64,000 nucleotides of DNA from Epibacterium sp. Ofav1-8 (GCF_022348185.1 NZ_JAKRFD010000005.1:293214-357213), one strand, 5' to 3'; positions 11,543 to 21,334 are shown, counted from the first letter of the stretch. Program-made: numbers and translations. The notes: generated by a model from the letters alone, not told the origin.

Positions 11543-11564
11543 AAAACGCCCCGAAGGGCGTTTT
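11543..11564 (-). terminator. Rho-independent terminator downstream of dnaJ
   Basis: AAAACGCCC (11543-11551) pairs with GGGCGTTTT (11556-11564). Read on the minus strand the loop is TTCG and the stem is followed by a T-run, a strong intrinsic terminator for dnaKJ. A second stem closer to dnaJ, GACGGGC (11574-11580) with GCCCGTC (11585-11591), precedes it. Confidence 0.85.
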
Positions 11565-11604
11565 ACAGGTTGAGACGGGCTTGCGCCCGTCGGGTGGACC
11601 AAGA

Positions 11605-12756
11605 TCAGCCCTTCATGCCATCCCAGAAGCTTTTGACCGATGAGAAGAAGCTGCGGGTTTCAGGGTTGGTGTTTTCCTCTGAAATCTCGTCAAACTCCTT
11701 CAGGATCTCCTTCTGGCGCGCGGTGAGGTTCACGGGGGTTTCCACCGCGAGTTCGATGAACATGTCACCGGTGCCGCCGCCGCGGAGCGCCGGCATCCCC
11801 TTGCCGCGCAGGCGCATTTGGCGACCGGACTGGCTGCCCTCCGGGATTTGCACGCGGCCCCGGCCACCGTCGATGGTCGGAACCTCGATCGCCCCGCCCA
11901 AAGCCGCTTTGGCCATGGAGACCGGAACCCGGCAATGCAGGTTGTTGCCTTCGCGTTCAAACAGCTCGTGCCGCGTGACCTCGATAAAGATATAGAGATC
12001 GCCCGGGGGACCACCGCGCAGGCCGGCCTCACCTTCGCCGGCAAGACGAATGCGGGTGCCGGTTTCCACGCCAGCCGGGATGTTCACCGACAGCGAGCGA
12101 TCCTTTTCCACCCGGCCATGGCCGTGGCAGACCTTGCAGGGGTTCTTGATGATCTGACCCAGGCCCGAACAGGTCGGGCAGGTGCGTTCAACGGTGAAGA
12201 AGCCCTGCTGCGCACGCACCTTGCCCATGCCGGAGCAGGTCGGGCAGGTGGTCGGTTCGACCCCGCCTTCGGCACCGGTGCCCTCGCAGGCGGTACAGCT
12301 GACGGAGGTTGGCACATTGATGGTCTTGTGCAGGCCGGAGAAGGCCTCCTCAAGCGACAGGCGCAGATTGTAGCGCAGATCGGCGCCCCGGGTGGCGCGC
12401 TGACGCCCGCCACCACCGCGTCCGCCGCCCATGAAGTCGCCGAAGAGGTCATCAAAAACATCCGAGAAGGCGGAGGAAAAGTCACCACCCGGATGGCCAC
12501 CGCCGCGCGCACCACCGCCGCCCATGCCGTTTTCAAAGGCGGCATGGCCGTAGCGGTCATAGGCGGCCTTGCGCTCCGGGTCCTTCAGGACGTCATAGGC
12601 CTCGTTGGCTTCCTTGAACTGCGCTTCCGCATCCGGATTGTCGGTGTTGCGGTCCGGGTGCAGTTCCTTGGCTTTCTTGCGAAAGCCTTTCTTGATCTCG
12701 TCGGCGCTGGCCCCTTTAGAGACCCCGAGCACCTCGTAATAGTCACGTTTTGACAT
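11605..12756 (-). CDS. dnaJ: Chaperone protein DnaJ (Hsp40)
   Basis: The 383-residue type I DnaJ stimulates the DnaK ATPase and delivers unfolded clients. The J domain with HPD occupies residues 1-70, followed by a Gly/Phe-rich linker. The zinc-binding region has four CxxCxGxG repeats ([32 protein letters not shown]). The C-terminal substrate domain is complete. It lies 76 bases downstream of dnaK in the same direction, with a strong hairpin between the two. All key residues are present. Confidence 0.98.
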   Translation of the reverse strand: MSKRDYYEVLGVSKGASADEIKKGFRKKAKELHPDRNTDNPDAEAQFKEANEAYDVLKDPERKAAYDRYGHAAFENGMGGGGARGGGHPGGDFSSAFSDVFDDLFGDFMGGGRGGGGRQRATRGADLRYNLRLSLEEAFSGLHKTINVPTSVSCTACEGTGAEGGVEPTTCPTCSGMGKVRAQQGFFTVERTCPTCSGLGQIIKNPCKVCHGHGRVEKDRSLSVNIPAGVETGTRIRLAGEGEAGLRGGPPGDLYIFIEVTRHELFEREGNNLHCRVPVSMAKAALGGAIEVPTIDGGRGRVQIPEGSQSGRQMRLRGKGMPALRGGGTGDMFIELAVETPVNLTARQKEILKEFDEISEENTNPETRSFFSSVKSFWDGMKG

Positions 12757-12785
12757 CGGAAAATCCCTTCTGCCTCAACGAAAGA

Positions 12786-12811
12786 GGGCCGGTCCGGGAT
12801 CGGACCGGCCC
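12786..12811 (-). promoter_or_regulatory. dnaK-dnaJ intercistronic hairpin
   Basis: An 11-bp perfect stem, GGGCCGGTCCG (12786-12796) and its complement (12801-12811), closes on a 4-base loop between dnaK and dnaJ. Read on the minus strand it is followed by only a short T-rich stretch (TCTTT). It may act as a partial terminator or as an mRNA stabiliser that lowers dnaJ relative to dnaK. A second dyad, CACCTT/AAGGTG (12811-12827), adjoins it. Confidence 0.6.
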
Positions 12812-12832
12812 ACCTTTGGCCAAGGTGCAGCC

Positions 12833-14764
12833 TTAGCGCTTGTTGTCGTCCAGATCCTCGAACTCGGCATCCACGATGTCATCATCGCCGGGGCCTGCGG
12901 CCGACTCGTCGGCTGCAGCGGATGGATCCTCCGCCTCGCCACCTTCGTCAGCCTGCGCCTTGTAGATCGCTTCACCCAGACGCATCGCCGCTTCGGTGAC
13001 GTTCTGAATGCCGGATTTGATCTTTTCGGCGTTGGCCTTGTCGCCTTCGAGGTCGTCCTTGAGCGCGGCGATTGCCAGTTCGATCGCCTCGATGGTGGAC
13101 GGGTCCACCTTGTCGCCGTGATCCTCGATCGATTTCTCGGTCGAATGGATCAGGCTTTCGGCCTGGTTGCGCGCCTCGATCAGCTCGCGGCGCTCCTTGT
13201 CCGCCTCGGCGTTGTCCTCGGCGTCCTTGACCATCTTTTCGATGTCATCGTCCGACAGGCCGCCGGAAGCCTGGATGGTGATCTTCTGTTCCTTGCCGGT
13301 GCCTTTGTCCTTGGCGGACACGGAAACGATGCCGTTGGCGTCGATGTCGAAGGTCACTTCGATCTGCGGCATGCCGCGCGGCGCCGGCGGGATGTCCTCA
13401 AGGTTGAACTGACCAAGCATCTTGTTGTCCGATGCCATCTCGCGCTCACCCTGGAACACGCGAATGGTCACGGCGTTCTGGTTGTCCTCGGCGGTGGAGA
13501 AGACCTGGGACTTCTTCGTCGGGATGGTGGTGTTGCGGTCGATCAGGCGGGTGAACACGCCACCGAGGGTTTCGATGCCCAGGGACAGCGGGGTCACGTC
13601 GAGCAGGACAACGTCCTTCACGTCACCTTGCAGAACGCCGGCCTGAATGGCGGCACCCATGGCAACCACCTCATCAGGGTTCACACCCTTGTGCGGCTCC
13701 TTGCCGAAGAATTTGGTCACCTCTTCGATGACCTTGGGCATGCGGGTCATACCGCCGACCAGAACCACCTCGTCGATGTCCGAGGCGGAGAGACCGGCAT
13801 CCTTCAGCGCGGCCTGGCAGGGCTTCATCGAGTTCTTGATCAGGTCGCCAACGAGGGTCTCCAGCTTCGCACGGGTCAGCTTCATCACCATGTGGAGAGG
13901 CTGGCCGGTGGACGAATCCATCGAGATGAACGGCTGGTTGATCTCGGTCTGGGACGAGGAGGACAGCTCGATCTTGGCTTTCTCGGCGGCCTCTTTCAGG
14001 CGCTGCAACGCCATCTTGTCCTTGGTGAGATCGACGCCATGCTCTTTTTTGAACTCATCCGCGAGGTAGTTCACGATGCGCATGTCGAAGTCTTCACCAC
14101 CGAGGAAGGTGTCCCCGTTGGTGGATTTCACTTCGAACAGGCCGTCGTCGATTTCGAGGATGGTGACGTCGAAGGTACCACCACCAAGGTCATAGACCGC
14201 GATGGTCTGGGTGTCGGCCTTGTCGAGGCCATAGGCCAGCGCAGCCGCGGTCGGCTCGTTGATGATGCGCAGCACTTCGAGGCCCGCAATCTTGCCGGCG
14301 TCCTTGGTGGCCTGACGCTGAGCGTCGTTGAAGTAGGCCGGAACGGTAATGACCGCCTGGGTCACTTCATCGCCGAGATAGCTTTCGGCGGTTTCCTTCA
14401 TCTTGCCGAGGATGAAGGCGGAAATCTGGGAGGGGGAGTATTTCTCGGTCTTGGCTTCCACCCAGGCGTCGCCGTTGCCGCCGTCGATCACGGCGAAGGG
14501 CAGGTTCTTCTTGTCCTTGGCGAGGTCACTGTCGTCGAACCGGCGACCGATGAGGCGCTTCACACCAAAAATGGTGTTGTCCGGGTTGGTCACGGCCTGG
14601 CGTTTTGCCGGCTGGCCAACAAGGCGCTCTTCATCGGTGAAGGCGACGATGGAAGGGGTGGTGCGTGCACCTTCTGCGTTCTCAATCACACGCGGCTGAG
14701 AGCCGTCCATGATGGCAACGCAGGAGTTGGTGGTACCGAGGTCGATCCCGATCACTTTGCTCAT
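12833..14764 (-). CDS. dnaK: Chaperone protein DnaK (Hsp70)
   Basis: The 643-residue Hsp70 opens with the [20 protein letters not shown] signature. It has the phosphate motif [14 protein letters not shown] and the [12 protein letters not shown] motif in the ATPase domain. The interdomain linker [14 protein letters not shown] leads into the substrate-binding domain. The acidic, disordered tail ends in EDLDDNKR. It is cytoplasmic and works with DnaJ and GrpE; grpE is not in the window. A sigma-32 type promoter sits 110-141 bases upstream of the start, so heat-shock control is expected. Confidence 0.99.
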   Translation of the reverse strand: MSKVIGIDLGTTNSCVAIMDGSQPRVIENAEGARTTPSIVAFTDEERLVGQPAKRQAVTNPDNTIFGVKRLIGRRFDDSDLAKDKKNLPFAVIDGGNGDAWVEAKTEKYSPSQISAFILGKMKETAESYLGDEVTQAVITVPAYFNDAQRQATKDAGKIAGLEVLRIINEPTAAALAYGLDKADTQTIAVYDLGGGTFDVTILEIDDGLFEVKSTNGDTFLGGEDFDMRIVNYLADEFKKEHGVDLTKDKMALQRLKEAAEKAKIELSSSSQTEINQPFISMDSSTGQPLHMVMKLTRAKLETLVGDLIKNSMKPCQAALKDAGLSASDIDEVVLVGGMTRMPKVIEEVTKFFGKEPHKGVNPDEVVAMGAAIQAGVLQGDVKDVVLLDVTPLSLGIETLGGVFTRLIDRNTTIPTKKSQVFSTAEDNQNAVTIRVFQGEREMASDNKMLGQFNLEDIPPAPRGMPQIEVTFDIDANGIVSVSAKDKGTGKEQKITIQASGGLSDDDIEKMVKDAEDNAEADKERRELIEARNQAESLIHSTEKSIEDHGDKVDPSTIEAIELAIAALKDDLEGDKANAEKIKSGIQNVTEAAMRLGEAIYKAQADEGGEAEDPSAAADESAAGPGDDDIVDAEFEDLDDNKR

Positions 14765-14873
14765 TGTGTTCGATCCCTTTTACTTCACAAGGCGATTACC
14801 CGAAGCCGAAACCCGTTTTGGCATTCCGGCCCCGATTCAGTTGCGGTAGGATCTGCATCCAACCGCTTCCCGG

Positions 14874-14905
14874 CGTATATAGGGAGCGAAAATCACCCCT
14901 GCAAC
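14874..14905 (-). promoter_or_regulatory. Sigma-32 (heat shock) promoter of dnaK
   Basis: On the minus strand GTTG (14905-14902) is followed after 18 bases by CCTATATACG (14883-14874). This matches the published alphaproteobacterial heat-shock consensus CTTG-N17/18-CYTATNTNNG at every specified -10 position and at three of four -35 positions. The distance to the dnaK ATG leaves a leader of roughly 100 bases. Confidence 0.75.
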
Positions 14906-14971
14906 CGCGTCATTGCCCCGTCATAGGCAATTCTGAGCGCTTTTGCGGCAAACAGAGTAAAGATTGGGTAA

Positions 14972-15574
14972 ATGGCACGGCTGAAGGTGCGCGGATTCGA
15001 GATTCACAAGGGATTTCTGTCGGTGGAGGCGCAGCAGGCGCTGATTCACGCCCTGCGCCCGGTGTTGCGCGCCGCGCCCCTGTTTTCACCCGACGTGCCA
15101 GGGGGCGGACAGATGTCGGTGCGCATGACCTCGGCGGGGCGGTTTGGATGGTACAGCGACAAGAGCGGATACCGCTATATCGAGCAGCATCCGTCCGGAC
15201 AGGCTTGGCCGGAAATTCCCTCCGATGTCCTGAGGGTCTGGACGGATCTGGTGGACCGGGACCGCATGCCGGATTGCTGTCTGTTCAACTACTACGGCGA
15301 GGGCGCGCGCATGGGGTTGCACCAGGACAAGGACGAGGCTGATTTCTCCTATCCCGTGGTGTCGATTTCCCTGGGAGATGACGGGCTGCTGCGCATGGGC
15401 GGGACCGCGCGCAAGGAAAAGACGGAATCGATCTGGCTGAACTCAGGCGATGTGGTGGTGATGGGCGGCGATGCGCGCCTTGCCTATCACGGGGTTGATC
15501 GCATCCGATTCCGCTCTTCCCGCTTGTTGCCAAAAGGCGGTCGGGTGAACCTCACGCTGCGGGTCGTCACCTGA
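14972..15574 (+). CDS. alkB: AlkB-family 2-oxoglutarate/Fe(II) dioxygenase
   Basis: The 200-residue enzyme oxidatively removes N1-methyladenine and N3-methylcytosine lesions from DNA. The iron ligands are H117 and D119 (LHQDKDEADF) and H173 (YHGVDR), and the 2-oxoglutarate-binding arginines lie in FRSSR and NLTLR near the C-terminus. The NYYGEGARMG substrate-lid segment is characteristic. It is divergent from dnaK across 207 bases and convergent with the ABC permease. It appears to be a single-gene unit. Confidence 0.95.
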   Translation: MARLKVRGFEIHKGFLSVEAQQALIHALRPVLRAAPLFSPDVPGGGQMSVRMTSAGRFGWYSDKSGYRYIEQHPSGQAWPEIPSDVLRVWTDLVDRDRMPDCCLFNYYGEGARMGLHQDKDEADFSYPVVSISLGDDGLLRMGGTARKEKTESIWLNSGDVVVMGGDARLAYHGVDRIRFRSSRLLPKGGRVNLTLRVVT

Positions 15575-15588
15575 GGGCGGGCACTGCA

Positions 15589-16410
15589 TCAGCGCCGTGC
15601 GCTCCAGCTGAGAGAGACGGCGCGGCGGGTGTAGAATTCACCCATGAGACCCAGCACAAAGAAGATGAGCGCCAGCCATGCGGCATATTCCCACCAGGTG
15701 ACATGGGGGTTGTAGTTGATGAAGATATAGCCGCGCGCCTGGTCGATGGTGTGAAACAGCGGGTTCCAGATGAACATCGGCAGCATGTATCCGGGCAGAG
15801 AGTTGGCCAGCACCATCTTGCCCGAGAACAGCATGTTTGATCTTTGGTAGATCGTCGAGATGATCCCGATCGCGCCCGGCAGCCAGGGTTTCAATACATA
15901 GAGCACCAGTCCGATCGCCGCGCCGGAGGCCCAGGAGAGAAGCAGCATTCCAAAGGCGGGAATGGGTTCCTCAATGTGGATCGGGGTGAAGGCCACGTGA
16001 TAGGCAAACAGGATGATCAGCATCGACAGCACCTGCAGATAGAGCGCGCCGATGGCTGCCGACAGGATGGCGATGGTGGTGTTCATCGGCGCATGCTGCA
16101 TCATCGGGCTGGACGCGCCCTCGGCCCCAACCACCGCCCCGACGGTCTTTGTGTGGGTCATGAACAGGAACACGCCCGACATCATATAAAGCAGGAAATC
16201 GCCCCGGATGGCGCCACCGCGCATGCCAAGCACGGAGAACATGAAATAGAAGAACATCACGAACATCACCGCCTGCACGATGTTCAGCGCCAACGCCATG
16301 AAGGCGTTGTTGTGCTTTGACCGCACACTGCGCACCACCGAGTGGAAGACGACTTCACCCAGGGTTATGGCGCGGGACAGCGCGGATCTGTCTTTGCGAT
16401 ACTGGAACAT
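15589..16410 (-). CDS. ABC-2 type polysaccharide/capsule export permease (KpsM-like)
   Basis: The 273-residue membrane protein resembles inner-membrane permeases of capsule or O-antigen exporters such as KpsM. Six hydrophobic segments are visible, including MALALNIVQAVMFVMFFYFM near residues 37-56 and the C-terminal WEYAAWLALIFFVLGLMGEF. The N-terminal RSVRSKH amphipathic segment typical of the family precedes the first helix. The start is taken at the ATG at 16410 (MFQYRKD); an upstream in-frame start at 16752 would run through the divergent cysQ gene. No KpsT-like ATPase is adjacent, so its partner must lie elsewhere. The nearby CMP-Kdo synthetase gene fits a capsule role. Confidence 0.85.
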   Translation of the reverse strand: MFQYRKDRSALSRAITLGEVVFHSVVRSVRSKHNNAFMALALNIVQAVMFVMFFYFMFSVLGMRGGAIRGDFLLYMMSGVFLFMTHTKTVGAVVGAEGASSPMMQHAPMNTTIAILSAAIGALYLQVLSMLIILFAYHVAFTPIHIEEPIPAFGMLLLSWASGAAIGLVLYVLKPWLPGAIGIISTIYQRSNMLFSGKMVLANSLPGYMLPMFIWNPLFHTIDQARGYIFINYNPHVTWWEYAAWLALIFFVLGLMGEFYTRRAVSLSWSARR

Positions 16411-16530
16411 GGCCTCAATTTCAGCAGTGCGTTGCTCATTGTTGCACGGATTTCTTGCCGATCCATTGCGATGCGAGCATAAGGAACGCAAATCTTTGTG
16501 GCAACTTGTGGGTCTTTGGGAGTTTTTGCA

Positions 16531-17328
16531 GTGAATTATGACGAACTGGTCGTGGTGATGCGGCGCCTTGCGCTGGAGGCCGGGGACAAGATCATGGAGA
16601 TCTACAACGCCGATGACTTCGATGTGAAAGTCAAATCCGACGACAGTCCGGTGACCGAAGCGGATGAAGCGGCAGATGCCCTGATTTCCGCCGGGCTGCG
16701 CGCCGCCTTCCCCGGTGTGATGCTGGTGACGGAGGAGCAGGCCGAGTCGCACAGCGCCAAGGGGGATACCTTCCTGATCGTCGATCCGCTGGACGGGACC
16801 AAGGAATTCATCAACCGTCGCGGTGATTTCACCGTCAACATCGCCTATGTCGAAGCGGGCATCCCGACGCGCGGGGTGGTCTATGCTCCGGCGCGCGCGC
16901 GGATGTTCTACACGCTTGCCGATGGCACATCAGTCGAGGAGAAAGGCCCCTTTGCACAGGATGTGGTGGGAGAGACCTCCGCTCTCCGTGTGGCGGACAG
17001 CGACAATGCGGCGCTGATGGTGGTGGCCTCGAAATCGCACCGCGACCAGGCCACTGACGACTACATCAACAAATACAACGTCAAGGACATGAAAAGCGCA
17101 GGCTCGTCGCTGAAGTTCTGTCTGATCGCAACCGGAGAGGCGGATCTATATCCCCGCGTGGGGCGCACCATGGAGTGGGATACCGCGGCGGGACATGCCG
17201 TCCTCAGCGGTGCGGGCGGCAAGGTGGTCCGCTTTGATGATCACAGCCCGCTGGTCTACGGCAAAGAGGGGTACGCAAACCCATTCTTTATCGCCTACGC
17301 GCCCGCCGTTGAGCTGAAAGAGGCCTGA
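16531..17328 (+). CDS. cysQ: 3'(2'),5'-bisphosphate nucleotidase
   Basis: The 265-residue protein belongs to the inositol monophosphatase superfamily and removes the 3'-phosphate of PAP/PAPS. Metal-binding motifs are the acidic VTEEQAES region, DPLDGTKEF, and WDTAAGHAV near the C-terminus. The start is placed at GTG 16531 because GGGAG (16518-16522) lies eight bases before it; GTG 16498 is a less likely alternative. PAP recycling is relevant because a PAPS-using sulfotransferase is encoded about 7 kb downstream. kdsB begins directly after the stop codon. Confidence 0.92.
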   Translation: MNYDELVVVMRRLALEAGDKIMEIYNADDFDVKVKSDDSPVTEADEAADALISAGLRAAFPGVMLVTEEQAESHSAKGDTFLIVDPLDGTKEFINRRGDFTVNIAYVEAGIPTRGVVYAPARARMFYTLADGTSVEEKGPFAQDVVGETSALRVADSDNAALMVVASKSHRDQATDDYINKYNVKDMKSAGSSLKFCLIATGEADLYPRVGRTMEWDTAAGHAVLSGAGGKVVRFDDHSPLVYGKEGYANPFFIAYAPAVELKEA

Positions 17329-18129
17329 ATGTCCGTTCTGATCGTTATTCCGGCACGCTACGCATCGACGCGGTATCCCGGCAAGCCGCTGGCAGAGCTG
17401 ACAGGGGCGACCGGGAAGAAGCGCACGCTGATCGAACGCTCCTGGCGGGCGGCGCAAGGGGTGGCCGGCGTTGATCGCGTGGTTGTGGCGACTGATGACG
17501 ACAGGATCAGACAACACGCAGATAGCTTTGGCGCGGAGGTCGTGATGACCGCGCCAGAGTGCGCCAACGGCACCGAGCGCTGTGCCGAAGCACATGCGGC
17601 GCTTGGGGATGGCTACGAGATCGTGGTGAATTTGCAGGGGGATGCCCCTCTGACACCACATTGGTTTGTCGAGGAACTGGTCGCCGGGTTGCGCACCGCA
17701 CCGGATATGGGGCTGGCGACACCGGTCCTGCGTTGCGACGGTTCGGCGCTGAACAGCCTGCTGGCGGATCGCAAGGCGGGACGCGTTGGCGGGACCACCG
17801 CAGTCTTTGCAAGCGATCAGAGCGCCCTGTATTTTTCCAAGGAGGTGATCCCCTATACCTCCAGCAGCTACGCGGACGCGGATGCGACACCGGTGTTCCA
17901 TCATGTCGGGGTCTATGCCTATCGCCCGGAGGCGCTGCGCAGTTATCCGTCCTGGTCGGTGGGGCCGCTGGAAACCCTCGAGGGATTGGAGCAGCTGCGG
18001 TTTCTGGAGAATGGCCGGCGCATCCTCTGCGTCGAAGTCGAAGCGCGGGGCCGGGAGTTCTGGGAATTGAACAACCCGGAGGATGTGCCGAAAATTGAGA
18101 CCATGATGCGTGCAATGAACCTCGACTAG
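17329..18129 (+). CDS. kdsB: 3-deoxy-manno-octulosonate cytidylyltransferase
   Basis: The 266-residue enzyme activates Kdo with CTP to give CMP-Kdo for lipid A core or capsule. The nucleotide-binding signature IPARYASTRYPGKPLAEL opens the protein. ATDDDRI, the NLQGDAP motif and the C-terminal NNPEDVPKIE segment complete the fold. It starts immediately after the cysQ stop. Many roseobacters carry a second kdsB, so housekeeping and capsule copies cannot be told apart here. Confidence 0.95.
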   Translation: MSVLIVIPARYASTRYPGKPLAELTGATGKKRTLIERSWRAAQGVAGVDRVVVATDDDRIRQHADSFGAEVVMTAPECANGTERCAEAHAALGDGYEIVVNLQGDAPLTPHWFVEELVAGLRTAPDMGLATPVLRCDGSALNSLLADRKAGRVGGTTAVFASDQSALYFSKEVIPYTSSSYADADATPVFHHVGVYAYRPEALRSYPSWSVGPLETLEGLEQLRFLENGRRILCVEVEARGREFWELNNPEDVPKIETMMRAMNLD

Positions 18130-18309
18130 GCGAATTCTGCCGGATTTGTGCTGCTTGTTTCGGCAGGACTCGGCACCATGACCGGGGAGGTCGGGGCGAA
18201 TGTCCGCTCAGCCGCAAACCGAACAAAACGGACGATCTCTTTTGACCCGCGCTTCCGGAGACCGGGTGCCATGCAGCACGAGACGTCTCCAAGAATAGAG
18301 TATGAACAA

Positions 18310-19203
18310 ATGCGTAGAAAAGTAAGCAAAGCCATTTTTCCGGTTGCGGGTCTCGGAACCCGGTTTCTGCCGGCCACCAAATCCGTGCCCAAGGAGATTA
18401 TGACCCTGGTCGACCGGCCGCTGGTGCAATACGCCATCGACGAGGCGCGCGCGGCGGGCATCAAGGAATTCATCTTTGTCACCTCGCGCGGCAAGGGCGC
18501 GCTGGAGGATTACTTCGACCACGCGCCGGTGCTGGAGCAGGAGCTGCGCAAAAAGGGCAAGGACGAGCTGCTCTCGGTGTTGAAAAACACCAATATGGAT
18601 TCCGGGGAGGTCGCCTATATCCGGCAACACAAGGCCCTCGGTCTTGGGCACGCCGTGTGGTGCGCGCGCCGGTTGATCGGCAATGAACCCTTTGCGGTCA
18701 TGCTGCCCGACGATGTGATCGCAGCGGACAAACCCTGCCTGCAGCAGATGGTCGAAGCCTATGAGGAAACCGGCGGCAATATGGTGGCGGCGATGGAAGT
18801 CGCGCCCGAGAAGACCTCTTCTTATGGTGTGCTCGATGTGAAGGAGGACAAGGGCGCGGTGATTTCTGCTAACGGGATGGTCGAAAAACCCAAGGCAGAG
18901 GATGCGCCCTCGAACCTCGCGGTGATCGGCCGCTATATTCTGTCCCCTTCGGTGCTGCGTAACCTCAACCAGCGCAAGCAAGGGGCGGGCGGCGAGATCC
19001 AGCTGACCGATGCGATCGCGGAAGACATCGCCGCAGATGTGCCCGTCTACGGCTACCGGTTCAAAGGCCAGCGGTTTGACTGCGGCTCCAAGGCCGGGTT
19101 CCTGCAGGCCACCGTCGCCTTCGCCCTGGCGCGGCCGGATCTTCGGGACGATCTGATGGACTATATCCAGGACGTGGCACAGGTCACACGTGCGGCGGAA
19201 TAA
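18310..19203 (+). CDS. galU: UTP-glucose-1-phosphate uridylyltransferase
   Basis: The 297-residue GalU makes UDP-glucose for polysaccharides and for GalE. The nucleotide site FPVAGLGTRFLPATKS lies at the N-terminus. The catalytic VDRPLVQYAIDEA, LGLGHAV and LPDDV motifs follow. The start is set at ATG 18310 (MRRKVSKAIFP), the family's normal beginning; in-frame upstream codons at 18148 and 18271 would add unrelated residues. GalE follows after 105 bases. It supplies the first committed UDP-sugar to the glycan cluster downstream. Confidence 0.96.
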   Translation: MRRKVSKAIFPVAGLGTRFLPATKSVPKEIMTLVDRPLVQYAIDEARAAGIKEFIFVTSRGKGALEDYFDHAPVLEQELRKKGKDELLSVLKNTNMDSGEVAYIRQHKALGLGHAVWCARRLIGNEPFAVMLPDDVIAADKPCLQQMVEAYEETGGNMVAAMEVAPEKTSSYGVLDVKEDKGAVISANGMVEKPKAEDAPSNLAVIGRYILSPSVLRNLNQRKQGAGGEIQLTDAIAEDIAADVPVYGYRFKGQRFDCGSKAGFLQATVAFALARPDLRDDLMDYIQDVAQVTRAAE

Positions 19204-19234
19204 ACCGCCAGCGTCACACGGGATTGAGGTTGCT

Positions 19235-19281
19235 CCGATTGCAGGGAGTTGCTTCACTCCCGGTGAGCAGTCCACTCTCAC
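19235..19281 (+). promoter_or_regulatory. Tandem small dyads between galU and galE
   Basis: GGGAGT and ACTCCC enclose a six-base loop in the galU-galE gap. Immediately downstream GTGAG pairs with CTCAC. No U-run follows either stem, so termination is unlikely to be complete. They may mark an RNA processing or attenuation site; that is inference. Confidence 0.3.
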
Positions 19282-19308
19282 TTGCAAAGCCGAACTTGGG
19301 GAAGCACC

Positions 19309-20292
19309 GTGACCAATGTACTCGTGACCGGCGGCGCCGGCTATATCGGATCGCACGCCTGCAAGGCGCTAAAGCGGGCGGGCTATACGCCGGTCACTTA
19401 TGACAATCTGGTCACCGGATGGCAGGATGCGGTGAAGTTCGGGCCTTTCGAGCACGGGGAGCTGACCGACAGGGCGCGCCTTGATGCCGTATTTGAAAAA
19501 TACGAGCCCGTAGCCGTGATGCATTTTGCCGCCCTCAGCCAGGTCGGCGAAGCGATGAGCCAGCCCGGGCGGTACTGGGCCAACAATGTGGGCGGCTCAC
19601 TGTGCCTGATCGAAGCTGCGGTGGCTGCGGGCTGCCTCGATTTTGTGTTCTCTTCGACCTGTGCGACCTATGGGGAGCATGACAATGTGGTGCTGGATGA
19701 ACATACACCCCAGCAGCCGCTCAACGCCTATGGGGCCTCCAAGCGCGCGGTTGAGGACATCCTGAAGGATTTCGAAGCTGCGCATGGTCTGCGCGCGGTC
19801 ATTTTCCGGTATTTCAACGTGGCCGGCGCCGATCCCGAGGCGGAGGTGGGGGAATGTCACCAGCCCGAAACCCACCTGATCCCCCTGATGATCCAGGCGA
19901 TCCGCGGCGAGCGTGATGCGCTCACCGTGTTTGGAACCGACTACGAGACGCCTGATGGCACCTGCATTCGCGACTATGTGCATGTCTGCGATCTGGTGGA
20001 TGCGCATGTTCTCGGGTTGAAGTGGTTGCAGGAGGGCAAGGGCAGCCGTGTCTTCAATCTCGGCACCGGCACCGGGTTTTCGGTGATGGAGGTGATTGAG
20101 CATTCGCGGGCGGTGACCAATACGGATGTCCCCTACACCATCGGCGCGCGGCGTGCCGGTGACTGCACCAAGCTGGTCTCCGGGTCACGTCGCGCCGGCG
20201 AAGAGCTGGGCTGGGAGCCGGTTCGCTCCTCGCTCGACCAGATGATTGCGGACGCCTGGCGCTGGCACCAGACTGGTGCCTACGAGCGCTGA
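19309..20292 (+). CDS. galE: UDP-glucose 4-epimerase
   Basis: The 327-residue extended SDR interconverts UDP-glucose and UDP-galactose. TGGAGYIGSHACKAL is the NAD site, the catalytic YGASK tyrosine/lysine motif and SSTCATYG are intact, and RYFNVAGAD follows. The start is GTG 19309, preceded by GGGGAAG. The enzyme could serve glycan synthesis here. It is not needed by the oxidative galactose route at the left of the window. The next glycosyltransferase begins one base after its stop. Confidence 0.95.
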   Translation: MTNVLVTGGAGYIGSHACKALKRAGYTPVTYDNLVTGWQDAVKFGPFEHGELTDRARLDAVFEKYEPVAVMHFAALSQVGEAMSQPGRYWANNVGGSLCLIEAAVAAGCLDFVFSSTCATYGEHDNVVLDEHTPQQPLNAYGASKRAVEDILKDFEAAHGLRAVIFRYFNVAGADPEAEVGECHQPETHLIPLMIQAIRGERDALTVFGTDYETPDGTCIRDYVHVCDLVDAHVLGLKWLQEGKGSRVFNLGTGTGFSVMEVIEHSRAVTNTDVPYTIGARRAGDCTKLVSGSRRAGEELGWEPVRSSLDQMIADAWRWHQTGAYER

Positions 20293-20293
20293 C

Positions 20294-21334
20294 GTGTCAG
20301 CTGATGCGCTGCCCCGCATCTCGGCAGGCGCGGCCTATCGGCTGCGCTGGAAGCGGCGGCGCTGTCTGTGGCGCGCGCTGCGGGCGCGACATCGCTTGCA
20401 ACAGGTTGTCAACAATACGCGGAATATCAAGCCTGGAGATGTTGTCGTCGTGGTGGTGCTGCGCAACGAGCAGCAGCGTCTCCCGCATTTCCTGCAGTAT
20501 TATCGGGATCTGGGCGCGGGCCATTTCCTGATCGTCGACAACAACAGCACGGATGGCAGCAGCGATTATGTGCGGCAACAGGCCGGCACGGGCGATATCT
20601 CGATCTGGCGGACGGCTGACAGCTACCGCGACAGCCGTTTTGGCGTGGATTGGGCCGGTTGGCTGTTGATGCGCTACGGCCATGGCAGATGGTGCCTGAC
20701 CGTCGATGCGGACGAATTGCTGACCTATGACGGGATCGAGGCCCATGATCTGCGGGATTTGGCGGCCTGTCTGGAGCGCCGGGGGCAGATTGGATTTGGT
20801 GCCTTGTTGCTGGACCTGTTTCCCAAGGGTCCGCTTGGGCGCCAAACCTATGCGCCCGGGCAGGATCCGACCAGCCTGCTGAACTGGTTTGATCCCGGTC
20901 CCTTCCGGTCTCGGCGGCAGGCCCCGCGGGGCAATTTGTGGGTACAGGGCGGTACGCGGGACCGGGTCTTTTTTGCGCAGAGCCCGGATCGTGCGCCAAC
21001 GCTGAACAAGATCCCCCTGATCCATTGGAACCGGCGGTACGCCTATACCAACTCCACCCATGCTCTGCTGCCACGCCATCTGAACATGCTCTACGGAGGT
21101 CCAGGTGCGCCCGGGCCGTCCGGCGTGTTGTTGCATACCAAGTTCCTGCCGGAGGTCGTGCAGAAGTCCGGGATTGAACAGGGACGTCGCCAGCATTTTC
21201 ACATGCCCGACCTCTTTGATGACTATTATAACGAAATTCAAAAATACCCGGATCTGTGGCATCCGGGTGCGCTTCGGTATCAGGGACCGGAGCAGCTGGT
21301 GGGTCTGGGGTTGTGCAGCCGCATCACCTGGTAA
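20294..21334 (+). CDS. Family 2-like glycosyltransferase (Glyco_tranf_2_4 type), copy 1
   Basis: The 346-residue protein carries the LRNEQQRLPHFLQYYRDLG and VDNNSTDGS signatures of roseobacter glycosyltransferases of the Glyco_tranf_2_4 family. The acidic nucleotide-sugar motif is DADE in LTVDADELLTYDG. No membrane helix is evident, so it is cytoplasmic or peripheral. The start is taken as GTG 20294, directly after galE. The next gene is a paralogue of the same length and architecture. Donor and acceptor are unknown; UDP-galactose or UDP-glucose would fit the neighbours. Confidence 0.82.
   Translation: MSADALPRISAGAAYRLRWKRRRCLWRALRARHRLQQVVNNTRNIKPGDVVVVVVLRNEQQRLPHFLQYYRDLGAGHFLIVDNNSTDGSSDYVRQQAGTGDISIWRTADSYRDSRFGVDWAGWLLMRYGHGRWCLTVDADELLTYDGIEAHDLRDLAACLERRGQIGFGALLLDLFPKGPLGRQTYAPGQDPTSLLNWFDPGPFRSRRQAPRGNLWVQGGTRDRVFFAQSPDRAPTLNKIPLIHWNRRYAYTNSTHALLPRHLNMLYGGPGAPGPSGVLLHTKFLPEVVQKSGIEQGRRQHFHMPDLFDDYYNEIQKYPDLWHPGALRYQGPEQLVGLGLCSRITW

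Noticed and set aside
13118..14926. 602-codon plus-strand frame opposite dnaK
   Set aside because: Antisense reading of dnaK, whose family identity is certain; composition is His/Gly/Val-rich and no domain is visible.
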